Shown here in pieces: positions 1 to 6,523 of a stretch of 8,769 bases of DNA. Source of the stretch: Candidatus Bipolaricaulota bacterium (GTDB lineage: Bacteria; Bipolaricaulota; Bipolaricaulia; RBG-16-55-9); contig WFPR01000123.1 of the NCBI GenBank assembly GCA_015487455.1, forward strand, positions 1-8,769. The letters are read 5' to 3'. The notes beneath the pieces were generated by a model. That model was not told the origin of the DNA, ran no database searches, and saw only the letters and a program-made list of their open reading frames with translations. The stretch's first letter is position 1; each line of letters opens with the position of its first letter. The position numbers and the translations under genes are program-made.

Positions 1-2031
1 GAGGCGCTCGTCGACGAGGCGCCCGTGCTGGACGCTCGGGCGCTGACGCTCGCCCGCTGGCTCGGTGACTATTACGCGACCCCCCTGGGCCTGGTGCTGC
101 CCACCCTCGCGCCCGCGGGGGTGCGATCCGCGCCCGCTCGGGAGGAGCGGACGCGGCCCCACGCCCGGCTGCGGGTCCCGCTGGCCCAAGCGCTCCGGCT
201 CCTAGACGAGCTGAGCGCGGGCGCCCCCCAGCAGGCCGCGCTGCTGCGCGAGCTGCTCGCCCTGGGCGACGCCGTGCCCGTCCAAGAGCTGCTGGCGCGC
301 GTCAGCTGCTCCGACGCGCCCCTGAGGGCGCTCGCCCGAAAGGGCTTCATCACCATCGAGAGGAGGCCGGTCCCCCGCCCCCCCGCGGCCGTCACGACCG
401 CCCTCCAAAGCGCGGACGCGGCGGCCGAGCGCACGCTGACGGACGACCAGCACCGCGCGATCCAGACGATCCGGCGGGGGCTGGCGCGGGGCCACGGGCG
501 GTACTTGCTGTTCGGCGTCAACGCCAGCGGCAAGACGGAGGTCTACCTGCAGAGCGTCCAGAGCGCGCTGGCCCAGGGCCGGGGCGCGATCGTCGTCGTG
601 CCCGAGATCGCGCTCACGCCCCAGCTTTTGGCCCACTTCCGCGCCCGGTTGGGCGAGGAGACCGTGGCCGTCTACCACAGCGGGCTGACGGGGGCGCAGC
701 GGGCGCGGGAGTGGCTCCGGGTGCAGCGGGGGGAGGCCCGCGTCGTCGTGGGCGTCCGCGCCGCCGTCTTCGCGCCGGTGCGGGCGCTGGGGCTGATCGT
801 CCTGGACGAGGAGCACGAGCCGACGTACAAGCAGGACGACCCCGCGCCCCGCTACCACGCCCGTGAGGTGGCCCTGCAGCGGGCGCAGCTCGAGCGGGCC
901 GTGGTGATCCTGGGCAGCGCCACGCCCTCGCTCGAGAGCTTCTACAGGGCCGAGCGGGGCGGGCTCCAGCTCGTCGAGCTGCGGGAGCGGGCCGTCCCCG
1001 GCCCGCCGCCCGACGTCCACATCGTCGACCTCAAGGGCGAGACCGTCGTGCTGAGCCCCGCGCTCAAGCGGGCGCTCGCCCAACGCCTGAAGCGGGGCGA
1101 ACAAGCGCTACTGCTGTTAAATCTGCGGGGGTTCGCCCGCGCCGTCCTCTGCCGGACGTGTCGGGAGACGCAGCGCTGCCCCCGCTGCGGGATCGCCTTG
1201 GTCTATCATTTGAAGGGCCAGCGGCTGCGCTGCCACGTCTGCGGCGGTGATTTTCCGACGGGCCGCTGCCGCGCCTGCGGCTCGCGGGACTTGGCGTTCC
1301 TGGGCGCCGGGACGCAGCAGGCCGAGCTGGCGCTGCGCGAGGCCTTCCCCTCGGCGCGGATCGCCCGCATGGACTCCGACGCCGTCCGCCGCGGCCAGCA
1401 CGTCCGCATCTTGGAGGCGTTCCGCAAGGGCGAGATCGACATCCTGCTCGGCACGCAGATGATCGGTCTCGGGCTCGACTTCCCCAACGTCACGCTCGTC
1501 GGGGTGCTGAGCGCCGACGCGCTGCTCAGCCTGCCGGACTTTCGGGCGGGCGAGCGGACGTTCCAGCTCATCAGTCAGGCGATCGGGCGGGCCGGGCGCG
1601 GCCCCAAGGGCGGCCTCGTCCTGATCCAGACGAATCACCCCGAGCACTACGCGGTTCAGCAAGCCGCCCGCGGCGACTACCGGGCGTTCTACGAGGAGGA
1701 GCTGATCACCCGTCGGGCGCTGAACTACCCGCCGTTCACCCACCTGATCAAGCTCACAATAAGCGATCGGAAGGCCGAGCGGGCCGAACGGGGGGCCAAA
1801 CAGCTGGCCGAGGCCCTTCAGGGCGCCCGATTGAAGGGGCTGGAAGTCCTCGGCCCGTTCCGGGCGCTCCCGGCCCGGGTGCGGGGGGAGCACCGCTGGC
1901 AGCTCGTCCTGAAGACCAGGCACGTCCCCGCCACCAACGCCTTAATTCGCGAGCTGCGGGCCGACCCCGCGCTCAAGCTCAAATCGCTCAACGTCAAGAT
2001 CGACGTCGACCCGCAGAGCTTGCTCGGCTGA
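1..2031 (+). CDS. priA: Primosomal protein N' (PriA helicase), 5'-truncated
   Basis: PriA is a superfamily 2 3'-to-5' DNA helicase that recognises stalled forks and reloads the replicative helicase. The reading frame is open from base 1 and the residues before the first GTG (base 25) already fit the family, so the true start lies upstream; about 676 residues are present, against 732 in E. coli PriA. Visible landmarks are the Walker A motif GVNASGKTEVYL (from base 514), the Walker B box DEEH (805-816), followed by YKQDDPAPRYHARE, and the eight zinc cysteines in four CxxC pairs (codons at 1150, 1159, 1177, 1186, 1231, 1240, 1267, 1276). Motif V (GTQMIGLGLDFPNVTLV, from 1450) and motif VI (QAIGRAGRG) follow, with the usual C-terminal domain after NYPPF. 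Two motifs depart from the common sequence: Walker A usually reads GVTGSGKTEVYL, and motif V usually carries AKGHDF or AKGHHF where this protein has GLGLDF. The identity is secure; the effect of these changes is unknown. Confidence 0.96.
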   Translation, partial: EALVDEAPVLDARALTLARWLGDYYATPLGLVLPTLAPAGVRSAPAREERTRPHARLRVPLAQALRLLDELSAGAPQQAALLRELLALGDAVPVQELLARVSCSDAPLRALARKGFITIERRPVPRPPAAVTTALQSADAAAERTLTDDQHRAIQTIRRGLARGHGRYLLFGVNASGKTEVYLQSVQSALAQGRGAIVVVPEIALTPQLLAHFRARLGEETVAVYHSGLTGAQRAREWLRVQRGEARVVVGVRAAVFAPVRALGLIVLDEEHEPTYKQDDPAPRYHAREVALQRAQLERAVVILGSATPSLESFYRAERGGLQLVELRERAVPGPPPDVHIVDLKGETVVLSPALKRALAQRLKRGEQALLLLNLRGFARAVLCRTCRETQRCPRCGIALVYHLKGQRLRCHVCGGDFPTGRCRACGSRDLAFLGAGTQQAELALREAFPSARIARMDSDAVRRGQHVRILEAFRKGEIDILLGTQMIGLGLDFPNVTLVGVLSADALLSLPDFRAGERTFQLISQAIGRAGRGPKGGLVLIQTNHPEHYAVQQAARGDYRAFYEEELITRRALNYPPFTHLIKLTISDRKAERAERGAKQLAEALQGARLKGLEVLGPFRALPARVRGEHRWQLVLKTRHVPATNALIRELRADPALKLKSLNVKIDVDPQSLLG

Positions 2032-2049
2032 GGCCCCCTGCGGTACGAT
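2020..2049 (+). promoter_or_regulatory. Possible weak promoter before the 24-aa ORF
   Basis: TTGCTC (2020-2025) and TACGAT (2044-2049) are separated by 18 nt and resemble sigma-70-type -35 (3 of 6) and -10 (4 of 6) boxes. They sit at the end of priA, just before the small ORF. Transcription from here would begin near 2056, which is after the first arm of the hairpin at 2049-2068. This is an inspection-based guess; such boxes occur by chance. Confidence 0.25.
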
Positions 2050-2068
2050 CCCTCCACCTGAGGAGGGA
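2049..2068 (+). promoter_or_regulatory. Hairpin sequestering the Shine-Dalgarno of the 24-aa ORF
   Basis: TCCCTCC (2049-2055) is the exact reverse complement of GGAGGGA (2062-2068), with a 6-nt loop ACCTGA. The second arm contains most of the AGGAGGG Shine-Dalgarno sequence (2061-2067), which lies 7 nt before the ATG at 2075. In an RNA that includes both arms, the ribosome-binding site would be paired. No T-run follows, so it is not a standard intrinsic terminator. A translational switch or RNA thermometer is inferred; chance pairing of a CCTCC stretch with an SD cannot be excluded. Confidence 0.5.
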
Positions 2069-2074
2069 ACGGCC

Positions 2075-2149
2075 ATGCAAAGCTTGATTAAGGCCCTCTT
2101 GATCGCGGGGGCGCTTGCGCTCCTGGCGTGGCTCCTTACTCGGCGGTGA
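2075..2149 (+). CDS. Putative 24-aa single-span membrane microprotein
   Basis: The frame runs from ATG 2075 to TGA 2147-2149 and encodes 24 residues: MQSLIK, then an uninterrupted hydrophobic stretch of Ala, Leu, Ile, Gly and Trp (about residues 7-21), ending in TRR. This is the shape of a single transmembrane helix. The start has a near-perfect Shine-Dalgarno, AGGAGGG, 7 nt upstream, better than that of several neighbouring large genes. It lies 43 nt after priA and 35 nt before the preferred start of the peptidase gene, so it could be co-transcribed with either. I recognise no family. It might be a true microprotein or a leader ORF whose translation affects the peptidase gene. The strong SD and the clean hydrophobic profile support coding; its shortness argues for caution. 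Confidence 0.55.
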   Translation: MQSLIKALLIAGALALLAWLLTRR

Positions 2150-2184
2150 AACTTTCGCAAAAAGGAGGCGAGGGATCGACTCCG

Positions 2185-4170
2185 ATGTCTACGCTCAAGC
2201 GGGAGGACGTCCCGTTGATCCCCCGGCAGGTGATCTTCGGCAACCCGGATCGGGCGCTGGTGCGGGTCAGCCCGGACGGCTCGAAGCTGGCGTTCCTGGC
2301 GCCCCTGGACGGGGTGCTCAACGTCTGGGTCGCCCCCGTCGACGCCCCCGAGCGGGCCGAGCCCGTCACCCGCGACACGGGCCGCGGCATCCAGCAGTAC
2401 TTCTGGGCCTACACCGGCGAGCACGTCCTCTATCTCCAAGACAAGAACGGCGACGAGAACTGGCGGCTCTACAGCGTGAACGTGAGGACGGGCGAGACGC
2501 GCGATCTCACGCCCCTGGAGGGCGTCCAGGCCCGGGTTCAGGAGCTGAGCCCGAAGTTCCCCAAGGAAATTCTGGTGGGCCTGAACGACCGCGACCCCAG
2601 CCTGCACGACCTCTACCGCCTCGACATCGAGACGGGCGAGCGCCAGCTCGTGCTCAAGAACGAGGGCTTCCTGGGCTTCACCACCGACGACGACTTCAAC
2701 GTGCGGCTGGCGATGCGCCTCACCCCCGACGGCGGCAACGAGATCTTGAAGCGCACGCCCGAGGGCGCGTGGGAGCCCTTCGCCCGCATCCCGATGGAGG
2801 ACACGCTCACGACCTGGCCCATCACGTTCGACGAGACGGGCCGCGTGCTCTACCTGGTCGACAGCCGCGGGCGGGACACCGCCGCGCTGGTCGCCCTAGA
2901 CGTCGAGACGGGCTCGACCAGCGTCTTGGTCGAGGACCCGCAGGCGGACGTCCACGACGTGCTCGTCCACCCCGTCGAGAAGAGGGTCCAAGCCGCGGCC
3001 TCGACGTACGCGCGCAAGCGCTGGCACGTCGTCGACCCCGCCGTCGAGCCCGATCTCGCGTATTTGCAGACGGTCGAGGACGGCGAGCTCGAGATCACGA
3101 GCCGGACGCTCGACGATCGGCTCTGGGTCGTGGCCTACGACGTCGATAACGGCCCCGTCCGCTACTACCTCTACGACCGCGAGCGGCGAGCCGCCCGCTT
3201 CCTCTTCACCAACCGCGGGGCCTTGGAGGGCCTGCCCTTGGCGCGGATGCGCCCCGTGATTCTAGAAGCCCGCGACGGCTTGAAGCTCGTGAGCTACCTG
3301 ACGCTCCCCGTCTGGGCCGACCCCGACGGCGACGGGCGGCCCGAGGAGCCCCTGCCGATGGTGCTCTGGGTCCACGGCGGCCCCTGGGCCCGCGACACCT
3401 GGGGCTACGAGCCCGTCCACCAGTGGCTGGCCAACCGCGGCTACGCCGTCCTGAGCGTCAACTTCCGGGGGTCGACGGGCTTCGGCAAGCGGTTCCTCAA
3501 CGCGGGCAACAAGGAGTGGGGCCGCAAGATGCACGACGACCTCCTCGACGCGGTCGAGTGGGCCGTCCGCGAGGGGGTCGCCCAACCCGACAAGGTCGCG
3601 ATCATGGGCGGGAGCTACGGCGGCTACGCCACCCTGGTGGGTTTGACGTTCACCCCCGACGCCTTCGCCTGCGGCATCGACATCGTCGGCCCCAGCAACC
3701 TGATCACGCTGCTCGAGTCGATCCCGCCGTACTGGAAGCCGCTGATGGAGCTCTGGGCCACCCGCGTCGGGGACCCGCGCACCGAGGAGGGGCGCCGGCT
3801 GCTGTGGGAGCGCTCGCCGCTTCGTCTCGTCGATCGCATCACCAAGCCCCTGCTCATCGGCCACGGGGCCAACGACCCCCGGGTCAAGCAGCAGGAGTCC
3901 GAGCAGATCGTCAAGGCGATGCAGGAGAAGGGCATCCCCGTGACGTACGTGCTCTACCCCGACGAGGGGCACGGGTTCGTCCGCCCGGAGAACCGCCTCT
4001 CGTTCTTCGCGATCGCGGAGGCGTTCCTGGCCGAGTGCCTGGGCGGGCGGTTCGAGCCGGTCGGCGACGACTTCCGGGGCTCGAGCCTGACCGTCCCCGT
4101 GGGCGCGGAGCACGTGCCGGGCCTGCAGGAGGCCCTCGAAGCCCTGCAGGCTTTGCGGAGCCGTCCCTAA
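2185..4170 (+). CDS. S9-family serine peptidase (prolyl oligopeptidase / acylaminoacyl-peptidase type)
   Basis: This 661-residue protein has an N-terminal beta-propeller (about 1-350, with blade signatures such as VRVSPDGSKLAFLAP and repeated DxETG turns) and a C-terminal alpha/beta-hydrolase domain. Propeller S9 enzymes cut short peptides, often next to proline or at blocked N-termini. The catalytic triad is visible: Ser477 in GGSYGG, Asp564 in GHGANDPRV and His596 in DEGHGF. HGGPW (His397) matches the oxyanion-loop region. An acidic DPDGDGRPEE segment at 379-388, just before the hydrolase domain, resembles a calcium-binding loop. No signal peptide is seen, so it is probably cytoplasmic. ATG 2185 is preferred because MSTLKREDVPLIPRQVIFG looks like a family N-terminus and GAGGG lies 10 nt upstream; a stronger AAAGGAGG is 16 nt upstream. 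The in-frame GTG at 2128 would overlap the 24-aa ORF and add 19 unremarkable residues. The exact S9 subfamily and substrate cannot be told. Confidence 0.93.
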   Translation: MSTLKREDVPLIPRQVIFGNPDRALVRVSPDGSKLAFLAPLDGVLNVWVAPVDAPERAEPVTRDTGRGIQQYFWAYTGEHVLYLQDKNGDENWRLYSVNVRTGETRDLTPLEGVQARVQELSPKFPKEILVGLNDRDPSLHDLYRLDIETGERQLVLKNEGFLGFTTDDDFNVRLAMRLTPDGGNEILKRTPEGAWEPFARIPMEDTLTTWPITFDETGRVLYLVDSRGRDTAALVALDVETGSTSVLVEDPQADVHDVLVHPVEKRVQAAASTYARKRWHVVDPAVEPDLAYLQTVEDGELEITSRTLDDRLWVVAYDVDNGPVRYYLYDRERRAARFLFTNRGALEGLPLARMRPVILEARDGLKLVSYLTLPVWADPDGDGRPEEPLPMVLWVHGGPWARDTWGYEPVHQWLANRGYAVLSVNFRGSTGFGKRFLNAGNKEWGRKMHDDLLDAVEWAVREGVAQPDKVAIMGGSYGGYATLVGLTFTPDAFACGIDIVGPSNLITLLESIPPYWKPLMELWATRVGDPRTEEGRRLLWERSPLRLVDRITKPLLIGHGANDPRVKQQESEQIVKAMQEKGIPVTYVLYPDEGHGFVRPENRLSFFAIAEAFLAECLGGRFEPVGDDFRGSSLTVPVGAEHVPGLQEALEALQALRSRP

Positions 4171-4301
4171 CTGCACCGCTCCCTGCGCGCGGCTCGCGAT
4201 CGATTGCGCGATCAATTAAGGGGCATAAGGGGTCGTTTGAACCGCCCCCGCCCCTCCCGCCATTCACGGGGGTGAGAGCGAGGGAAAGGAGGCGACCCCG
4301 G
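4171..4301 (+). promoter_or_regulatory. Spacer and probable 5' leader of the sigma-factor cluster
   Basis: This 131-nt spacer is the longest non-coding stretch in the window. It contains the direct repeat at 4195-4218, an AT-richer island (about 4211-4240), and a GC hairpin: CGCCCCCG (4243-4250) can pair with CGGGGGTG (4267-4274), including one G-U pair, over a 16-nt loop. A strong Shine-Dalgarno, AAAGGAGG (4285-4292), follows. TTGAAC (4237-4242) could serve as a -35 box, but nothing at the right distance is a convincing -10 box for either a sigma-70 or an ECF promoter. A promoter is likely here from the layout, but its position is not resolved. The hairpin lacks a T-run, so it is not a clear terminator for the peptidase gene. 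Confidence 0.4.
4195..4218. repeat. Adjacent 12-bp direct repeat in the spacer before the sigma-factor cluster
   Basis: CGCGATCGATTG (4195-4206) is followed immediately by CGCGATCAATTA (4207-4218); 10 of 12 positions are identical. The pair is one of the AT-richer places in the window and lies about 85-105 nt before the first gene of the cluster, where a repressor or activator site would be expected. GATCG/CGATC within it can also pair as a 5-bp hairpin with a 6-nt loop (4198-4213). An operator role is inferred from position only. Confidence 0.4.
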
Positions 4302-4508
4302 ATGTGGGATCGGGAGGCGTACGCGGAGCGGCTGCGCGAGCGCGCCCTGCGCGACTTCCTCGTCGGCGTCGGCCTTCATACGCACACGCACCCGACCCCA
4401 AAACCCGGATGGACGGGAGCGGACACGGCAGGCGGACGGCGCCGGTGGAGCCGGGCTTTCTGGCTAGTGGTGGCGACGGCGGGGATCGTGCTGATCGCGA
4501 TCGCGTAA
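4302..4508 (+). CDS. Small protein with a C-terminal membrane anchor, first gene of the sigma-factor cluster
   Basis: The 68-residue product starts at ATG 4302 with AAAGGAGG nine nt upstream, the best ribosome-binding site in the cluster. Residues 1-25 are charged and look helical (REAYAERLRERALRDFL). HTHTH follows at 26-30, then a Pro/Gly linker, a basic patch (RRRWSR, 46-51) and a hydrophobic tail FWLVVATAGIVLIAIA (53-68) that ends at the C-terminus. The basic patch before the tail predicts a cytoplasmic N-terminus, so this is a tail-anchored protein. It is 22 nt before the sigma gene and probably co-transcribed. No family is recognised. Possible roles are a partner or extra regulator of the sigma/anti-sigma pair or a metal-responsive element through HTHTH; both are guesses. 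The SD, the codon bias and the membrane tail support a real gene. Confidence 0.7.
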   Translation: MWDREAYAERLRERALRDFLVGVGLHTHTHPTPKPGWTGADTAGGRRRWSRAFWLVVATAGIVLIAIA

Positions 4509-4530
4509 GCGACGGACGAGCGAAGCCGAA

Positions 4531-5211
4531 ATGGGGAGGGGGGCGTTCGAGTCCGGGTCGTCGCGCGGGGGCGCGACCGAGCGCGAGAGCCGGGAGGAGG
4601 CCCGGCTGCTCAGGCGAGTCGCCCACGGCGACGCCGGAGCCTTCGAGGCGCTGTTTCGTCGCTACTATCCCCGGCTCGTCGCGTTCTTCCGCGGGCGCAC
4701 CCGGGACGCCCACTGGGCCGAGGAGCTGGCCCAGGAGACGCTGCTGGTCGTCTGGCGGCGCGCCGGGAGCTTCAACGGGACGTGCCGCCCCTCGACGTGG
4801 GTCCTGGGCATCGCCCACCGCAAGTGGCTGGAGTGGCGACGCGCCGCCCAACGGCCGCGGCTCCTTGAGGGTCCCCTGCCCCACCAAGGGGACGACCCGG
4901 ATCGGGACCGTGAGGACGACGGCGAAGACGTTCTCGAGGCCGAGCTGGACGTCGAGCGGCACGCCCGGCGGGAGGTGCTCATGGACCTCGTACGGGAGGC
5001 GCTGAACGAGCTGGCCGACGAGCACCGCGTCGTGATGGAGCTGACGTTTCAGCAGGGGCTCTCGTACGGCGAGATCGCCCAGGTGCTGGGCATCCCGCCG
5101 GGGACGGTGAAGAGCCGCATGTTCCACGCCAAGCGGAAACTCAAGGCGATCCTGGAACGCAAGGGGAAAGGAGACGCGCTATGGCGGATCGGACGGATCG
5201 GGCGGGATTGA
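4531..5211 (+). CDS. ECF-family RNA polymerase sigma factor
   Basis: This 226-residue sigma-70-family factor of the extracytoplasmic-function type would direct RNA polymerase to a small regulon when freed from its anti-sigma factor. Region 2 (about 38-104) shows AFEALFRRYYPRLVAFF, the core-binding AEELAQETLLVVWRRA and the -10-recognising STWVLGIAHRKWLEWRR. A very acidic linker follows (about 118-142). Region 4 (about 153-208) has the helix-turn-helix GLSYGEIAQVLGIPPGTVKSRMFHAKRKL. ATG 4531 is the only plausible start because no ATG or GTG follows until region 4. Its Shine-Dalgarno is poor (GGACGAG at most), so translation may depend on ribosomes coming from the 68-aa gene 22 nt upstream. The first 23 residues, rich in Ser, Gly and Arg, are an extension not needed for the fold. 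The last 10 codons overlap the anti-sigma gene. Confidence 0.94.
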   Translation: MGRGAFESGSSRGGATERESREEARLLRRVAHGDAGAFEALFRRYYPRLVAFFRGRTRDAHWAEELAQETLLVVWRRAGSFNGTCRPSTWVLGIAHRKWLEWRRAAQRPRLLEGPLPHQGDDPDRDREDDGEDVLEAELDVERHARREVLMDLVREALNELADEHRVVMELTFQQGLSYGEIAQVLGIPPGTVKSRMFHAKRKLKAILERKGKGDALWRIGRIGRD

Positions 5212-6482
5212 ACCCCACCGAGCGCGAGCACCAGGCGCTCGTGGAGCTGCTCCCCTGGTACGCGAACGGGACGCTGGACGCCGAGGAGCGCGCCCGCGTC
5301 GAGGCGCACCTGGAGCGATGCGAGGCGTGCCGCCACGAGCTGGTGGAGCTGGAGGGGCTCAAGGCCGTCCTCGCGCCCTCGCCCGAGGCGGGGCTTGCGC
5401 CCGGGCTCGGGACGGACACGGCTCAAGCCCTTCAACGGACGCTCTCTCGGCTGGCCCCCGCCGCCCCGGCCGAGCCCTCAAGGCGGGCCTGGCTCCCGTG
5501 GCGGTGGGGCCGGACGAGGCCGCGGCCCGCGCTGGCCTTCTCGCTCCCGCTGATCGTGTTGCTGAGCCTGGGGCTGGGCGTGGCGTTGGGGCTGCAGCTG
5601 GCCGTCCACGTCCCCGCGATCGGGGAGCGGCCGGGGCCGGGCGAGCGGGCCGCCCCGCTCACGGGCGCCTACTTCGCCGTCCCCCGCCGGGTCCTCGACG
5701 AGGGGACGTTCGCCCTGACGGTGGGCACGCGACCCATGCTGCAAGAGACGTTCACCCTGGAGCGCCAAGATGATAATACGCTGCTGCTCAGCTCGAACGT
5801 GCGGGCGGGGGAGCTGGCCGCCGTCCAGCGGCTCGTGCTCACGGAGCGCTTTGAGCCCCTAAGCTACGTGCTCCAGGGGCCGCTGGTGCTGGGGGGCCGC
5901 CGGGCCGAAGCCCATGTCGATCTCAAAGCACGCCGGGCCACGCTCTCCGTCTGCTGCACCCGCGCCCGCGCCTCCGAGGCCGGGGCCGAGGGCGGCGACG
6001 CAAGGCCCCAAGAGCAGATCCAGCGCCGCCTCGTGATGCTGGAGGACGGCGTCCCCGCGCTCTACGACTTCAGCGTCCCCAGCCACTTCGCGCTGCTCTA
6101 TCGGGCCATCCAGGAGCGCCTGAGGGCGGGCGCCTCGCCCGACGAGGTGCGCTTCGTGGCGCTCACGCCGCAGGCGCTGCGGGCCGAGCCCCTACGCCTG
6201 GCCCGCGTCGCCCCCTCAACGCTTACGCTGAACGACGACACGGGTACGGGCACGGGCGTGGCGGTCACCCGCTACGAGCTGCGCATCGGTCCCGAGGCCG
6301 CGACCGCTGGCGAGATTTTGACGGTCGAGCTGTACGCCCAGGACGCCGAGGGCACGCTGCTGGCCGTGCACATCCCCGTGCAGCCGCGGCTGGCCGCCTC
6401 CAAGCCCGTGACGATCTACCGCAAGGACCTCTACCCGCAGGGGGTGCGGCTGCCGGAGCCGGAGCTGGAGCCGGAGTCGTAG
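5181..6482 (+). CDS. ZAS-type anti-sigma factor with one membrane span and a large exported domain
   Basis: The 433-residue protein probably binds and silences the sigma factor encoded just before it. The cytoplasmic part contains the zinc anti-sigma motif H43-x3-C47-x2-C50 (HLERCEAC) after the typical LLPWYANGTLDAEERARVEAHL helix. One membrane span follows at about 117-141 after a basic, Trp-rich stretch (97-115). The remaining roughly 290 residues are predicted outside the membrane. Segments such as GTFALTVGTRPMLQETFTLER and RLVLTERFEPLSYVLQGPL alternate like an extended beta-sheet and loosely resemble half-barrel lipid-carrier or DUF3108-like domains; this fold guess is weak. Neighbouring cysteines Cys258-Cys259 lie in this part. 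ATG 5181 has AAAGGAG 7 nt upstream and overlaps the sigma gene by 31 nt, typical of a coupled sigma/anti-sigma pair. The C-terminus is a Pro-Glu repeat that stops inside a hexanucleotide repeat. Confidence 0.88.
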   Translation: MADRTDRAGLNPTEREHQALVELLPWYANGTLDAEERARVEAHLERCEACRHELVELEGLKAVLAPSPEAGLAPGLGTDTAQALQRTLSRLAPAAPAEPSRRAWLPWRWGRTRPRPALAFSLPLIVLLSLGLGVALGLQLAVHVPAIGERPGPGERAAPLTGAYFAVPRRVLDEGTFALTVGTRPMLQETFTLERQDDNTLLLSSNVRAGELAAVQRLVLTERFEPLSYVLQGPLVLGGRRAEAHVDLKARRATLSVCCTRARASEAGAEGGDARPQEQIQRRLVMLEDGVPALYDFSVPSHFALLYRAIQERLRAGASPDEVRFVALTPQALRAEPLRLARVAPSTLTLNDDTGTGTGVAVTRYELRIGPEAATAGEILTVELYAQDAEGTLLAVHIPVQPRLAASKPVTIYRKDLYPQGVRLPEPELEPES

Positions 6483-6502
6483 CCGTAGCCCGAGCTCGAG
6501 CC
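6455..6502 (+). repeat. Hexanucleotide tandem repeat spanning the anti-sigma stop codon
   Basis: Eight consecutive hexamers follow the pattern GGAGCC: GGAGCC, GGAGCT, GGAGCC, GGAGTC, then GTAGCC twice, CGAGCT and CGAGCC. The first units encode the Pro-Glu tail of the anti-sigma factor. In units five and six the GAG codon is TAG, so the real stop (6480-6482) and a second in-frame TAG (6486-6488) arise inside the repeat. The frame stays in phase and would otherwise reach TGA at 6525-6527, overlapping the next ATG. Confidence 0.75.
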
Positions 6503-6523
6503 GAAGGGGGGAGCGAGCGATAA

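Noticed and set aside
202..1923. Long - strand open frames opposite priA (202-1104 and 1117-1923)
   Set aside because: priA motifs are complete on the + strand; the antisense products are compositionally biased and have no plausible family.
2128..2184. GTG 2128 as the start of the S9 peptidase
   Set aside because: It adds 19 residues that do not look like the family, overlaps the 24-aa ORF, and has no SD; ATG 2185 is better supported.
3262..4215. 317-codon - strand frame opposite the peptidase hydrolase domain
   Set aside because: A shadow of the catalytic domain coding sequence; no ribosome-binding site or domain supports it.
4237..4266. TTGAAC and CATTCA as a sigma-70 or ECF promoter
   Set aside because: The second box matches the -10 consensus at only 2 of 6 positions, and no CGTC-like ECF -10 lies 16-17 nt after the AAC, so the pair is not convincing.
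4243..4274. GC hairpin as an intrinsic terminator for the peptidase gene
   Set aside because: The loop is long (16 nt) and no T-run follows; it is described only as a leader structure.
4264..5127. 287-codon open frame on the - strand opposite the sigma factor gene
   Set aside because: It mirrors the sigma gene, which has unmistakable motifs, and its translation is low-complexity Pro/Arg/Gly with no recognisable domain; long antisense frames are expected in GC-rich DNA.
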